Assembly (NCBI RefSeq): GCF_001698205.1
Contig: NZ_CP016591.1
Location: 2,046,001 to 2,110,000, forward strand
From: Tsuneonella dongtanensis
GTDB lineage: Bacteria > Pseudomonadota > Alphaproteobacteria > Sphingomonadales > Sphingomonadaceae
Direction: 5' to 3'
Length of the DNA: 64,000 bases
Shown piece by piece: positions 1 through 9,112 of the stretch. Both the position numbers and the translations under genes were made by a program. Below the pieces are notes generated by a model, which ran no database searches, had not been told where the DNA came from, and worked only from the letters and a program-made list of their open reading frames with translations. Positions within the stretch are counted from its first letter, which is position 1. Each line of letters starts with the position of its first letter.

Positions 1-2684
1 TGGGCAAGGCCGAACCGGTCCGCCCGGTGGATCACGATCGTGTTGGCGCTGGGAATGTCGAGCCCACTCTCGACGATCGTTGTCGAAAGCAGCACCTCGT
101 ACTTGCCCTCGTAGAACGCGCTCATCCGCTCTTCGACCTCGGTCGGGGACATCTGGCCGTGGGCACTGATCGCCTTCACTTCGGGCACGTGCTTGTGCAG
201 CCACTCCTCGACCTCGGGCATGTCGGCGATACGCGGCACGACGATGAAGCTCTGCCCGCCGCGGTGATGCTCGCGCAGCAGTGCCTCGCGCATGACCATA
301 TCGTCCCATTCCATGACGTAAGTCCGCACCGCGAGGCGGTCGACCGGCGGGGTCTGGATGGTGGACAGCTCGCGCAGGCCGCTCATCGCCATCTGCAACG
401 TGCGCGGGATGGGCGTGGCGGTGAGCGTGAGGACGTGGACGTCGGCGCGCAGCTGCTTGAGCTTTTCCTTGTGCGTCACGCCGAAGCGCTGCTCCTCGTC
501 GACGATCACGAGGCCGAGGTTCTTGAACTCGGTCGATTTCGACAGGATCGCGTGGGTTCCGATCACCACGTCGATATCGCCAGACTTGAGGCCGTCGCGG
601 GTGTCCGACGCTTCCTTCGCGCCGACGAGGCGGCTGAGTCGCCCGACCTTCAGCGGGAAGCCTGAGAACCGCGCGGCGAAGTTCTCGTAGTGCTGGCGAG
701 CGAGCAGGGTCGTCGGCGCGACGACCGCGACCTGGCGCCCGCTCATCGCGGTTGCGAAGGCAGCGCGCAGGGCGACCTCGGTCTTCCCGAAGCCGACGTC
801 GCCGCAGACGAGGCGGTCCATCGGCTTGCCGCTGGCGAGATCTTCCAGGACTTCCTCGATCGCGCGGTCCTGGTCGTCGGTCTCCTCCCACGGGAAGCGA
901 TCGACGAACTGGTTGAAGCTCGCTTCCTCGGTCTCGACGACCGCAGCCTTGCGCAGCGCGCGGGCGGCCGCCGTGCGGAGCAGTTCGTGGGCGATCTCCC
1001 GGATGCGTTCCTTGAGGCGGCTGCGGCGCTTCTGCCACGCCTCGCCGCCCAATCGGTCGAGCGCGACCATTTCCTCGCTCGATCCGTAACGGCTGAGGAC
1101 CTCGAGGTTCTCTACGGGCACGTAGAGCTTGTCGCCCCCGTGGTACTCCAGCATCACGCAGTCGTGCTTCGACTTGCCGACGGGGATCGCTTCGAGGCCG
1201 AGGTACTTGCCAATCCCGTGGTCGATGTGAACCACGAGGTCGCCCGCATTGAGCGCCTGAAGCTCGGCAAGGAAGGCGTCGGCACTCTTGCGCTTCTTTT
1301 TGCGGCGGACGAGCCGGTCGCCGAGCACGTCGGCTTCGGTGAGGAGATCCACCTGCTCGTTCGCGAACCCGGCCTCGAGCGGCAGGACCAGCGCGACGGG
1401 CTTGCCTTTCGCACTGAGGCCGAGGGCCTCCTGCCAGGTTTCGGCGAGCGCCATCGGTGCGCCCGCTTCACCGATGATCGACGCGATGCGCGCGCGGCTG
1501 CCCTTGGAATAGGTCGCGAGCAAGGGCTTCTTGCCCGCCTTGCCCGCCGCCTTCAGATGATCGGCGGCGGCGGCATAGACGTTGTCGCCTCGGGTCCGTT
1601 CAGGTGCGAAGTCGCGCCCCGAGCGGAAACCGAAATCGACCACGCCCGCGCCTTCGGGCTCCGCAAAGATCGAGGCGCGGTGGATCGGGCCTTCGGCAAG
1701 CGCGGCGTCGAGCTCGCCCTGCGTCAGGTAGAGCGCGTCTTCGGGAAGCGGGCGATATGTGCCTTCCTCGCGCTGGCGGTGGTAGTCGGCCACGTCCGTC
1801 AGGCGCTCGTCGGCGGCACCCAGCGCAGCGTTGTCGATCACCAGAAGGTCGTCGGGCGAAAGGTGGTCGAACAGCGTCGCCATCCGCTCCTCGAACAGGG
1901 GAAGCCAGTGTTCCATGCCCGCAAGGCGCCGGCCGTCGCTGACTGCCTGGTAGAGCGGGTCCTGCGTCGCGTTGGCCCCGAACCGCTCCCGGTAACGGGT
2001 GCGGAAACGCTTGATCGTGTCTTCGTCGAGCAGCGCCTCGCTCGCGGGAATGAGAAGGTGGCGCTCGATCACCCCGGTGGTCATCTGGGTGTTGGGATCG
2101 AACAGGCGCAACGACTCCAGCTCGTCGCCGAAGAAGTCGAGCCGTAGCCCCGCCTCGAGGCCGCTCGGAAATAGGTCGAAGATGGAGCCGCGCACCGCGA
2201 ACTCGCCGTGGTCGATGACCGTGTCGGTGCGGTTGTAGCCCTGGCGCTGGAGCAGCGCGATCAGCGCCTCACGGGCGATTTCCATCCCCGGCCTGATCTC
2301 GCGCACCGCCTCGCGCACGCGGAAGGGGGTGAGTACGCGCTGGAGGACCGCGTTGATCGTGGTGACCAGCAGTTGCGACCCGGTCTTGCCGGCCTGGAGA
2401 CGGTGCAGCGCGGCGAGCCGCCGGGCGCTGACCGAGAGGGCGGGGGAGGCGCGGTCGTAGGGCAGGCAGTCCCACGCCGGAAACTCGACGACCTCCAGCT
2501 CGGGCGCGAAATATCGCGCGGCCTCGGCAAGTCCGGACATCGCCGCTTCGTCGGGCGCGATAAAGACGGCGCGTCCCTTCGACGCCCGCGCGAGGTCCGC
2601 CATCACCAGCGGCTGGGCACCGCGCGGGATCGAGGACAGCGTCAGCGGCGTCTTGGCGGACAGGATCTTCTGGAGGTCGGGCAT
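1..2684 (-). CDS. mfd: Transcription-repair coupling factor Mfd (3' part outside window)
   Basis: Mfd is an ATP-driven DNA translocase that removes RNA polymerase stalled at lesions and recruits UvrA. Reading from the ATG at 2684 (AGGA-type ribosome site about 6 nt upstream), about 894 residues are inside the window; the C-terminal part lies beyond base 1. Visible in order are a UvrB-like N-terminal module, the CarD-like RNA polymerase interaction domain (GDLVVHIDHGIGKYLG, near residue 480), and a RecG-like motor with Walker A (GDVGFGKTEVA, near 625), DEEQRFG (near 727) and TATPIPRT. The family is usually about 1150 residues, so roughly a quarter is missing only because of the window edge. 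It follows sdhE on the same strand after a 120-base gap. Product identification is very secure. Confidence 0.97.
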   Translation of the reverse strand, partial: MPDLQKILSAKTPLTLSSIPRGAQPLVMADLARASKGRAVFIAPDEAAMSGLAEAARYFAPELEVVEFPAWDCLPYDRASPALSVSARRLAALHRLQAGKTGSQLLVTTINAVLQRVLTPFRVREAVREIRPGMEIAREALIALLQRQGYNRTDTVIDHGEFAVRGSIFDLFPSGLEAGLRLDFFGDELESLRLFDPNTQMTTGVIERHLLIPASEALLDEDTIKRFRTRYRERFGANATQDPLYQAVSDGRRLAGMEHWLPLFEERMATLFDHLSPDDLLVIDNAALGAADERLTDVADYHRQREEGTYRPLPEDALYLTQGELDAALAEGPIHRASIFAEPEGAGVVDFGFRSGRDFAPERTRGDNVYAAAADHLKAAGKAGKKPLLATYSKGSRARIASIIGEAGAPMALAETWQEALGLSAKGKPVALVLPLEAGFANEQVDLLTEADVLGDRLVRRKKKRKSADAFLAELQALNAGDLVVHIDHGIGKYLGLEAIPVGKSKHDCVMLEYHGGDKLYVPVENLEVLSRYGSSEEMVALDRLGGEAWQKRRSRLKERIREIAHELLRTAAARALRKAAVVETEEASFNQFVDRFPWEETDDQDRAIEEVLEDLASGKPMDRLVCGDVGFGKTEVALRAAFATAMSGRQVAVVAPTTLLARQHYENFAARFSGFPLKVGRLSRLVGAKEASDTRDGLKSGDIDVVIGTHAILSKSTEFKNLGLVIVDEEQRFGVTHKEKLKQLRADVHVLTLTATPIPRTLQMAMSGLRELSTIQTPPVDRLAVRTYVMEWDDMVMREALLREHHRGGQSFIVVPRIADMPEVEEWLHKHVPEVKAISAHGQMSPTEVEERMSAFYEGKYEVLLSTTIVESGLDIPSANTIVIHRADRFGLA

Positions 2685-2804
2685 CGGGATCCTGTCAGCT
2701 GGGCACGCGCGGCAGGCCCGTCCGGTGATTCCGGGCGGGCTGTGGTGGTGGAGGTCAGATAAGCCGAACGCGCCGAACGGCAAGCCGTTTCCGGCACGGT
2801 GCGA

Positions 2805-3068
2805 TCAGGGCATCTCGACGTAATCGAGCCGCTGCATCAATGCCATGTGCTGGCCGGCGAACGCATCCGGCACCGGCTGCGTGCCGAGTGCCCAGGCCAT
2901 CACGTCGACGTCGTCCTCTTCCAGCAGTCCTTCGAACCAGTCGAGCGCAGCGTCGTCCCAGCTTTCGTGGTAGCGGTCGAAGAACCCGCCGATCATGTAG
3001 TCGGCCTCGCGCGTGCCGCGATGCCAGGCGCGGAACTTCAACCGCCGGATTCGGGAAGCGCTGTCCAT
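2805..3068 (-). CDS. sdhE: Succinate dehydrogenase assembly factor SdhE
   Basis: Small FAD assembly factor that promotes covalent flavinylation of the SdhA subunit of succinate dehydrogenase in the cytoplasm. The protein of 87 residues starts at MDSASRIRRLKFRAWHRG and carries the family RGxxE motif (RGTRE) close to the N-terminus, followed by acidic helices (FEGLLEEDDVDVMAW) typical of the five-helix fold. An in-frame start 16 codons upstream exists but would add a non-family N-terminal tail, so the ATG at 3068 is preferred. It lies upstream of mfd on the same strand and is divergent from the PLP decarboxylase gene, 51 bases away. No sdh genes are in the window. Confidence 0.9.
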   Translation of the reverse strand: MDSASRIRRLKFRAWHRGTREADYMIGGFFDRYHESWDDAALDWFEGLLEEDDVDVMAWALGTQPVPDAFAGQHMALMQRLDYVEMP

Positions 3069-3119
3069 TGCGAGCCGCCTATGGCACGCGGCGCCCGCCG
3101 ACAACAGGACTTGCAACCG

Positions 3120-4514
3120 ATGACCATCGATCCGCTAACGCCGCTTTCCGTCGCCGCCACTGCCGCCGAAGCCTATCGGCGGAGGATCGCGGATGCGGAG
3201 ACCACCCCGGTGGACGATTACGCGGCGTGCCTTGCGCGTTTTGCCGAACCGTTGCCGGAACGCGGGGGCGAGGGCGAGGCGATCATTCGCGAACTCGTCG
3301 CCAAGGCCGAAGGTGGCATCCGGGCGATGACCGCGCCGCGCTTTTTCGGCTGGGTCATCGGCAGCTCGCACCCGACCGGCGTCGCCGCCGACTGGCTGAC
3401 GTCGGCCTGGGGCCAGAACTGCGCGAACATGAAAGCGGCCCCTGCCGCGAGCGCGGTCGAGGCAGTCGTCGCGGAATGGATTCTCGAGCTCTTGGGCCTC
3501 CCATGCGAAAGCTCGGTCGGCATAGTTTCCGGCGCGACCGTGGCCAACACGGTGTGCCTTGCCTCCGCGCGCGGAGAAGTCCTGCGCCGGGCGGGGTGGG
3601 ACGTCGAGGCCGACGGCCTGTTCGGCGCGCCGGAGATCACCGTGATGATCGGCGCCGATGCCCATGCGACGGTCTTCTCCGGGCTGCGCTACCTCGGGCT
3701 CGGCGCAAAGCGCGTCGTGACGATCGCCACCGACGACCTCGGGCGGATGCTGCCCAATGCGCTCGAAGCGGCTTTGGGGAAGGCGCACGGTCCCACGATC
3801 GTCATCGCGCAGGCCGGGCAGATCAACACCGGGGTGAGCGACCCGTTCGATGCGATCGCCCCCCTGTGCCGCGCCGCAGGCGCCTGGCTCCACGTCGATG
3901 GAGCCTTCGGGCTGTGGGCCGCCGCCTCGCCGAAACTGAAGCACCTTGTCGCGGGAATCGAGCAGGCGGACAGCTGGGGCACCGACGGGCACAAGTGGCT
4001 CCAGACCCCCTACGACGGCAGCTTCGCGATCGTCCGCGACGAAGCCGCGCATCGCCGTGCGATGGAGATCACCGCAAGCTACCTGCCGAGCGTCGGCGGC
4101 GGGGAGCGCGATCCGTCAGCCTACGTCATGGAACTTTCGCGCCGTGCACGGGGCTTCGCGATGTGGGCCATGATCAAGCAGCTCGGCCGCGAGGGCGTGG
4201 CCGGGATGGTCGAAGCGGACGTGGAGGTGGCCCGGGAAATGGCTGCCGAGATCGCTGCAATCGACGGCGCCACTCTCGTATGTCCCGCCGAGATCAACCA
4301 GTTCATGGTCCGCTTCGGCGACAGTGATGCACTGACGCTCGCGACCATAGAGCAGGTCCAGCGCGACGCGATCGCGTTCGTCGGGCCATCGGAGTGGCGC
4401 GGACAGTGGGTCATGCGCGTATCGGTCTGCTCGATTGCGACAACGCCCGAGGACGGCCGCATCACGGTCGATGCCGTGCGCGCGGCGTGGGAGAAGGTGC
4501 GCGCACGGGGGTGA
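3120..4514 (+). CDS. PLP-dependent group II decarboxylase/aminotransferase-fold protein
   Basis: Member of the pyridoxal-phosphate group II decarboxylase superfamily (glutamate and aromatic amino acid decarboxylase relatives). The 464-residue product shows the N-terminal substrate-side segment (PRFFGWVIGSSHPTG), a SGATVAN phosphate-binding stretch, a HVDGAFG aspartate motif and the Schiff-base lysine in TDGHKW (Lys292). The ATG at 3120 is chosen because the longer open frame extends through the divergent sdhE gene. The substrate cannot be read from sequence; proteobacterial homologues of this subfamily are often annotated only as pyridoxal-dependent decarboxylase. It stands between sdhE and recG with no pathway partner nearby, and ends 32 bases before recG, so the two could be co-transcribed. 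Confidence 0.85.
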   Translation: MTIDPLTPLSVAATAAEAYRRRIADAETTPVDDYAACLARFAEPLPERGGEGEAIIRELVAKAEGGIRAMTAPRFFGWVIGSSHPTGVAADWLTSAWGQNCANMKAAPAASAVEAVVAEWILELLGLPCESSVGIVSGATVANTVCLASARGEVLRRAGWDVEADGLFGAPEITVMIGADAHATVFSGLRYLGLGAKRVVTIATDDLGRMLPNALEAALGKAHGPTIVIAQAGQINTGVSDPFDAIAPLCRAAGAWLHVDGAFGLWAAASPKLKHLVAGIEQADSWGTDGHKWLQTPYDGSFAIVRDEAAHRRAMEITASYLPSVGGGERDPSAYVMELSRRARGFAMWAMIKQLGREGVAGMVEADVEVAREMAAEIAAIDGATLVCPAEINQFMVRFGDSDALTLATIEQVQRDAIAFVGPSEWRGQWVMRVSVCSIATTPEDGRITVDAVRAAWEKVRARG

Positions 4515-4546
4515 CGCGCGCCCGTCTGTCGCGCTAATCGACGGAC

Positions 4547-6607
4547 ATGCGGCCCGACATCCTCAATCCCCTGTTCGCCGAGGCCGAGACCCTCGAAGGG
4601 GTGGGGCCCAAGCTGAAGAAGCCGCTGGAGAAGCTCGGGCTGACGCGCGTGCGCGACGTCGCGTATCACCTGCCCGACCGCTTCGTGACCCGGCGCCCAA
4701 TCGACAATCTCGACGCGGCAAGCGTGGGCGAGCAGATCGTCGTGCCGCTCACCGTGACAGAGCATCGTTCGAGCCGCAGCGGGCGCGGACCCTACACTGT
4801 CATGGCGACCGACGCGCCGGGCAACTACGTCGCACTGACCTATTTCGGCAAGGCCAGCTACACCGCGAAGAAGCTGCTGCCGGTAGGCGCGAAGCGGTGG
4901 GTCGCGGGCCGGCTCGACCAGTACGGCCAGATGCTCCAGATCGTGCATCCTGAACACGTGGCGGAGGACAGTTCGGGGCTGCTCGGCACACTCAACGAGC
5001 CGGTCTATTCGCTGTCCGAGGGGCTGACCCAGCCCAAGGTGGCCGGGCTTGCGGCACAGGCGCTCGCGCGGCTGCCCGAGCTGCCCGAATGGATCGAGCC
5101 GGGCCAGTACGCGCGGGCGAAGTGGCCCGCCTGGGCGGACGCGCTGCGCCTTGCCCACAAGGGCGAGCATCCGGCGGCGCGCGACCGGCTCGCCTATGAC
5201 GAACTTCTCGCGAACAGCCTTGCCCTGATGCTGGTGCGTGCCGACAACAAGCGGCGCAAGGGGCAGCCGCTGCGAGGCGACGGGGCGCTGCGCGGCAAGC
5301 TCGACCTGCCGTTTCCGCTCACCGGCGCGCAATCGCGCAGCATCGGCGAGATCGAAGGCGACCTGGCGCAGGACACCCCGATGCTGCGGCTGCTGCAGGG
5401 CGATGTGGGCAGCGGCAAGACCGTGGTGGCGCTGGAAGCCATGCTGATCGCGGTCGAGGCGGGGGCTCAGGCGGCGCTGCTGGCCCCGACGGAAATTCTC
5501 GCGCGCCAGCATTTCGAGACGCTGCGCCGGATGCTCGCCCCGACCGGGGTGGAGATCGCGCTCCTGACTGGTCGCGACAAGGGCCGGGCACGCGAGGCGA
5601 TCCTGATGGGGCTCCACGACGGATCCATTCCGATCGTCGTCGGCACCCACGCCATCTTCCAGGACACCGTGGCCTACCGGAACCTCGGCCTCATCGTCAT
5701 CGACGAGCAGCACCGCTTCGGCGTCTCGCAGCGGCTGATGCTGGCGCAGAAGGGCCGCGTGACGCCGCACACCCTCGCGATGACCGCCACCCCGATCCCG
5801 CGCACGCTGACGCTGGCGCAGTACGGCGAAATGGACGTGAGCCGCCTCGACGAAATGCCCCCGGGCCGGCAGGCGATCGATACCGTGGTGATCAGCCAGG
5901 AGCGGATCGGCGAGGTGGTCGACCGGCTCGCCGCGCAACTCGAGGCTGGCGCGCAGGCCTACTGGGTGTGCCCGATGGTGCGCGAACTCGAAACCGAGGA
6001 CATCGCCGCCGCCGAGGCGCGCTACGCCGCGCTCAGGGAGCGGTTCGGGGACGACGTCGTGCTGGTCCACGGCCAGCTTCGGCCCGAGCTCAAGGACGCC
6101 GCGATGGAGCGCTTCGCATCGGGCAATGCGAAGCTGCTCGTCGCGACCACGGTGATCGAGGTCGGGGTCGACGTGCCCAACGCGACCCTGATGGTGATCG
6201 AACAGGCCGAACGCTTCGGGTTGGCGCAGCTCCACCAGCTCCGCGGTCGGGTGGGGCGGGGCAGCAAGAAGTCGGTCTGCCTCCTGCTGCGCGGCGAAGC
6301 CTTGAGCGAAACCGGCAAGGAACGCCTCGCGCTGATGCGCGAGACGCAGGACGGTTTCCGCCTGGCCGAGGAAGACCTGCGCCTGCGCGGCGGGGGCGAA
6401 CTCCTCGGCACGCGGCAGTCGGGCGACACGCCGTTCCGCGTCGCCGACCTCGACCAGATCCAGCGCCTCCTGCCAATCGCCCACGAGGATGCCCGCCTGT
6501 TGATGGATCGCGACGGGGGCCTGTCGAGCGAGCGCGGCGAGGCAGCGCGAATCCTGCTCTACCTGTTCGAACGCGACTGGGGAGTCCAGCTCCTGCGCGG
6601 AGGCTGA
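4547..6607 (+). CDS. recG: ATP-dependent DNA helicase RecG
   Basis: RecG reverses stalled replication forks and processes Holliday junctions. The 686-residue length matches the family. The N-terminal wedge region begins with the helix-hairpin-like LEGVGPKLKKPLEKLG and contains an OB fold (about residues 60-170). The motor has Walker A GDVGSGKTVVA (near residue 285), DEQHRFG (near 385), TATPIPRT (near 415), and in the second RecA-like domain TTVIEVGVDVPNA and QLHQLRGRVGRG, ending with the RecG-type sequence RLAEEDLRLRGGGELLGTRQSG. The ATG at 4547 is directly followed by conserved family sequence. Together with mfd 1.9 kb to the left it makes a repair-helicase pair on opposite strands. Confidence 0.97.
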   Translation: MRPDILNPLFAEAETLEGVGPKLKKPLEKLGLTRVRDVAYHLPDRFVTRRPIDNLDAASVGEQIVVPLTVTEHRSSRSGRGPYTVMATDAPGNYVALTYFGKASYTAKKLLPVGAKRWVAGRLDQYGQMLQIVHPEHVAEDSSGLLGTLNEPVYSLSEGLTQPKVAGLAAQALARLPELPEWIEPGQYARAKWPAWADALRLAHKGEHPAARDRLAYDELLANSLALMLVRADNKRRKGQPLRGDGALRGKLDLPFPLTGAQSRSIGEIEGDLAQDTPMLRLLQGDVGSGKTVVALEAMLIAVEAGAQAALLAPTEILARQHFETLRRMLAPTGVEIALLTGRDKGRAREAILMGLHDGSIPIVVGTHAIFQDTVAYRNLGLIVIDEQHRFGVSQRLMLAQKGRVTPHTLAMTATPIPRTLTLAQYGEMDVSRLDEMPPGRQAIDTVVISQERIGEVVDRLAAQLEAGAQAYWVCPMVRELETEDIAAAEARYAALRERFGDDVVLVHGQLRPELKDAAMERFASGNAKLLVATTVIEVGVDVPNATLMVIEQAERFGLAQLHQLRGRVGRGSKKSVCLLLRGEALSETGKERLALMRETQDGFRLAEEDLRLRGGGELLGTRQSGDTPFRVADLDQIQRLLPIAHEDARLLMDRDGGLSSERGEAARILLYLFERDWGVQLLRGG

Positions 6608-6657
6608 CACCGACGCATTCAGGGTCCATCAATTGGGAAGAGGCCAGTGCGCGCGCG

Positions 6658-7395
6658 ATGTACGTCTCGCAGCCTCCGCGTGCAGTATCGGCGGCGTCAT
6701 CCGCGCTTCTCACCGCGGGCATCCTCGCAGTGCTGATCTTCGGTTTCGGGCCGGCGCGGACGGCGGAGGCGGTGCCGGCCTTGCTGTCGGTCGAATTCGC
6801 CGACCCGCCGCCTCCCAAGCCCAAACAGAAGGCCGCCGAACGCAAGACGGATCGCAAGGCCGCGCCGAAAGACGAGGCGGGCAGGCGCAACCTGAAGAAC
6901 GAGGCGACCGCGATCGTCGCGCCTCCGGTGGTGCCGCTTATCGTGCCGCCGCCGGTCGTCACCGCACCTGTCGCCGCCACCGGAAGCGCCCCACAGACCG
7001 GAGCTGCGCCGCTGCCGGGACCGGGTCAGGGTGCGGGAACGCGAGGCGACGGACTTGGGGGAGGCGGCCTAGGCGGCGACGGTGACGGTACCGGCGACGG
7101 CATGGCGGTGAAGGGGCCGAGGCGCATCTCTGGACGCATGGCCTTTGCAGACCTGCCGGAAGGCGTGCTCGCGCTAGGCGAGGAAGCCTCGGTGAGGGTG
7201 ATCTACACCGTCGAGGCCGACGGACGCGTCACGCAATGCCGGTCCGATCGTCCAAGCGGGTATCCGGCGATCGACAGCCTCACCTGCCGCCTGATCGAAC
7301 AGCGCTTTCGCTTTCGCCCCGCGGTCGACCGGCGCGGACGGCCGGTGGCCTCGCAGGTCCGCGAAACCCACAGCTGGTATGCGCGCGATAGCTAG
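6658..7395 (+). CDS. TonB-family energy transducer-like protein
   Basis: Predicted inner-membrane anchored periplasmic protein of 245 residues. Residues about 14-35 form one hydrophobic helix (SALLTAGILAVLIFGF). A proline/lysine-rich linker (PPPPKPKQK and later PPVVPLIVPPPVV) and a Gly-rich stretch (GGGGLGGDGDG) follow. The last 90 residues look like a TonB C-terminal domain (VRVIYTVEADGRVTQC ... IEQRFRFRPAVDRRGRPV). TonB transmits proton-motive force to outer-membrane receptors; without adjacent exbB/exbD or a receptor gene, this copy may be a specialised or orphan TonB. The ATG at 6658 is chosen since the longer open frame overlaps recG. Cysteines at the two ends of the C-domain could form a disulfide. 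Confidence 0.8.
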   Translation: MYVSQPPRAVSAASSALLTAGILAVLIFGFGPARTAEAVPALLSVEFADPPPPKPKQKAAERKTDRKAAPKDEAGRRNLKNEATAIVAPPVVPLIVPPPVVTAPVAATGSAPQTGAAPLPGPGQGAGTRGDGLGGGGLGGDGDGTGDGMAVKGPRRISGRMAFADLPEGVLALGEEASVRVIYTVEADGRVTQCRSDRPSGYPAIDSLTCRLIEQRFRFRPAVDRRGRPVASQVRETHSWYARDS

Positions 7396-7435
7396 GCCCT
7401 CTTGTCTCCCGGCGCGTCATGGCCGAGAATACGGC

Positions 7436-7897
7436 ATGAGTGGACATCTTCATCGCTGGCGGCGCGCACTCGCGCCGGTTGCCATAGCTTTCCTGGCTGC
7501 CTGCACCGGAGCCGCCCAGGCCGCCCCCTACGTCATGTTCCGCGATCCCGGCTGCGGCTGTTGCAAGGAATGGGCCGCCCACGCGCGAGAGGGGCTGTCG
7601 CACGAAGTCCAGATGCGCGAGGACGTTCCGATGGGTGCGGTGAAGGCGCAGTACGGCGTGCCGGCCGATCTCGCGTCGTGCCATACCACCATAATCGACG
7701 GCTACGTGATCGAGGGTCACGTTCCCGCGCGTGAGATCGAACGACTCCTGCGCGAACGGCCGGCGGGAATAACCGGGCTTGCGGTTGCGGGAATGCCGGT
7801 CGGCTCGCCGGGCATGGAGATGGACGGGCGCGTGCAACCGTACGAAGTGATCGCATTCGGCGCCAAGGGGCGGACGATCTACGCCCGCTACCCCTGA
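7436..7897 (+). CDS. DUF411 family secreted metal-binding protein
   Basis: A 153-residue protein with an N-terminal signal peptide (ALAPVAIAFLAACTGAAQAA). A Cys lies in the hydrophobic core, so lipoprotein processing is possible but the box is weak. The mature part has the DUF411 signature RDPGCGCCKEWAAH near its start and a conserved SCHTTIIDGYVIEGHVP block. DUF411 proteins are commonly linked to copper or other metal resistance and the CGCC cluster is consistent with thiol metal binding, but no copper efflux gene is adjacent here. Start at ATG 7436 gives a complete signal peptide; an in-frame start 19 codons upstream would add a non-signal tail. Its neighbours are the TonB-like gene and tRNA-Pro. 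Confidence 0.85.
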   Translation: MSGHLHRWRRALAPVAIAFLAACTGAAQAAPYVMFRDPGCGCCKEWAAHAREGLSHEVQMREDVPMGAVKAQYGVPADLASCHTTIIDGYVIEGHVPAREIERLLRERPAGITGLAVAGMPVGSPGMEMDGRVQPYEVIAFGAKGRTIYARYP

Positions 7898-7918
7898 AGC
7901 GTCCTTCTCAAGGTAAAA

Positions 7919-7995
7919 TGGTCGGGGAGAGAGGATTCGAACCTCCGGCCCCTGCCTCCCGAAGACAGTGCTCTACCAGGCTGAGCTACTCCCCG
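7919..7995 (-). tRNA. tRNA-Pro(CGG)
   Basis: On the complement the 77-base sequence folds as a cloverleaf. The acceptor stem CGGGGAG pairs with CTCCCCG. The D arm contains AGCTCAGCCTGGTAGAGC, the anticodon loop is TTCGGGA with anticodon CGG, and the T arm is GGAGG-TTCGAAT-CCTCT. Discriminator A and CCA are encoded in the DNA (bases 7922 to 7919). It lies between the DUF411 gene and thyA, both on the other strand. Confidence 0.97.
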
Positions 7996-8096
7996 ACCGG
8001 CGCCGTCCGGAACTGGTCCGGGGCGAGGCAGAGGCGGCCCTATAGGGAGGGGATCGCGGGGTGGCAAGCGGGCTTTTCGCGCGCTAGGGACCGATC

Positions 8097-9029
8097 ATGC
8101 TCGCCGCCCCACAGCACCCGGAAATCCAGTACCTCGACCTGATGCGGCGCATCTGGACCGAAGGGTCCGAGCGGATCGACCGGACTGGAATCGGCACCCG
8201 ATCGGTATTCGGGACGACGCTGCGCTTCGATCTTGCGGGCGGAGCGATGCCGCTGATCACGACAAAGCGGGTCTACTGGAAAACCGCGACGCGCGAGCTG
8301 CTGTGGTTCCTGACCGGCGAAACCAATATCCGCCCGCTGGTGCTGCAGGGGGTCGGCATCTGGAACGAGTGGCCGCACGCCAGGTACGTCCGCGAAACCG
8401 GTGACGACATCCCGCTCGATTCGTTCGTCGAGCGGATTCGTGACGACGAGGCGTTTGCGGCCAACTGGGGCGACCTGGGCCCTGTCTATGGCAAGCAGTG
8501 GGTCGACTGGCCGACATATCGCTACCGGCCCGACGGGCTCTACGAAGCGGGCGAGGGCGTGAACCAGGTTGCGCAGGTCGTCGAATCGTTGCGCAACAAC
8601 CCCGGCAGCCGGCGGCACATCATCGAAGGCTGGAACGTCGCAGAGCTCGACCGGATGGCGCTGCCGCCGTGTCACAAGACCTACCAGTTTCACGTCGCGG
8701 ACGGGCGGCTTAATGGCCTGCTCTATCAGCGGAGCTGCGATGTCGCGCTGGGCTTGCCCTTCAACCTGTGGTCGGCGGCGCTGCTCCAGCGGATGCTCGC
8801 GCAGCAGGCCGACCTCGAACCAGGCGAGTTCGTGTGGATGGGCGGCGACGTGCACCTCTATCTCAACCACGCCGAGCTCATCGAGGAACAGCTCCAGCGG
8901 GAACCGCAGGGCCATCCGAAGCTTGAGATTCTGCGGCGCCCCCCGACGATCTTCGACTATTCGATCGATGATTTTTCGGTGGCGGACTACACGCCGCACG
9001 GAGCGCTGAAGGCCCCGGTCGCGGTTTGA
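8097..9029 (+). CDS. thyA: Thymidylate synthase
   Basis: Converts dUMP and 5,10-methylene-tetrahydrofolate to dTMP and dihydrofolate in the cytoplasm. The 310-residue product starts with IQYLDLMRRIWTEG and has the folate/dUMP signature region. The active nucleophile is Cys192 in LPPCHKTYQFH, followed by QRSCDVALGLPFN (phosphate and dUMP binding) and HLYLNHAELIEEQL. The insertion around residues 100-150 makes it longer than the 264-residue E. coli enzyme, as in many alphaproteobacterial and Gram-positive forms. No dihydrofolate reductase gene follows. Start ATG 8097 fits the family N-terminus. Confidence 0.97.
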   Translation: MLAAPQHPEIQYLDLMRRIWTEGSERIDRTGIGTRSVFGTTLRFDLAGGAMPLITTKRVYWKTATRELLWFLTGETNIRPLVLQGVGIWNEWPHARYVRETGDDIPLDSFVERIRDDEAFAANWGDLGPVYGKQWVDWPTYRYRPDGLYEAGEGVNQVAQVVESLRNNPGSRRHIIEGWNVAELDRMALPPCHKTYQFHVADGRLNGLLYQRSCDVALGLPFNLWSAALLQRMLAQQADLEPGEFVWMGGDVHLYLNHAELIEEQLQREPQGHPKLEILRRPPTIFDYSIDDFSVADYTPHGALKAPVAV

Positions 9030-9039
9030 CGAGGCGTCC

Positions 9040-9069
9040 TTGACTCGATGGCCCGCTTTGAAATAAAAT
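9040..9069 (+). promoter_or_regulatory. Candidate sigma-70 type promoter of the bkd operon
   Basis: TTGACT (9040-9045) and TAAAAT (9064-9069) are separated by 18 bases and lie about 45 bases before the E1 alpha start codon. The surrounding AT-rich patch stands out in GC-rich DNA. Transcription would start near 9077. Inferred from sequence only. Confidence 0.5.
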
Positions 9070-9112
9070 AACGCAGTTGTAAAACATTGCGTCTGGCGCG
9101 GGAGAGCGTGAC

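Noticed and set aside
690-2147. Open frame of 485 codons on the plus strand opposite mfd
   Set aside because: It mirrors mfd codons; high GC at third positions keeps the antisense frame open. No family resemblance, Arg/Ala/His-rich composition.
2716-2740. Hairpin between sdhE and mfd as a terminator
   Set aside because: GC-rich stem (CCCGTCCGG/CCGGGCGGG) without T-run on either strand; too weak to call.
4121-6610. Open frame of 829 codons on the minus strand opposite recG and the decarboxylase end
   Set aside because: Antisense shadow of recG and the decarboxylase gene, both with clear family motifs.
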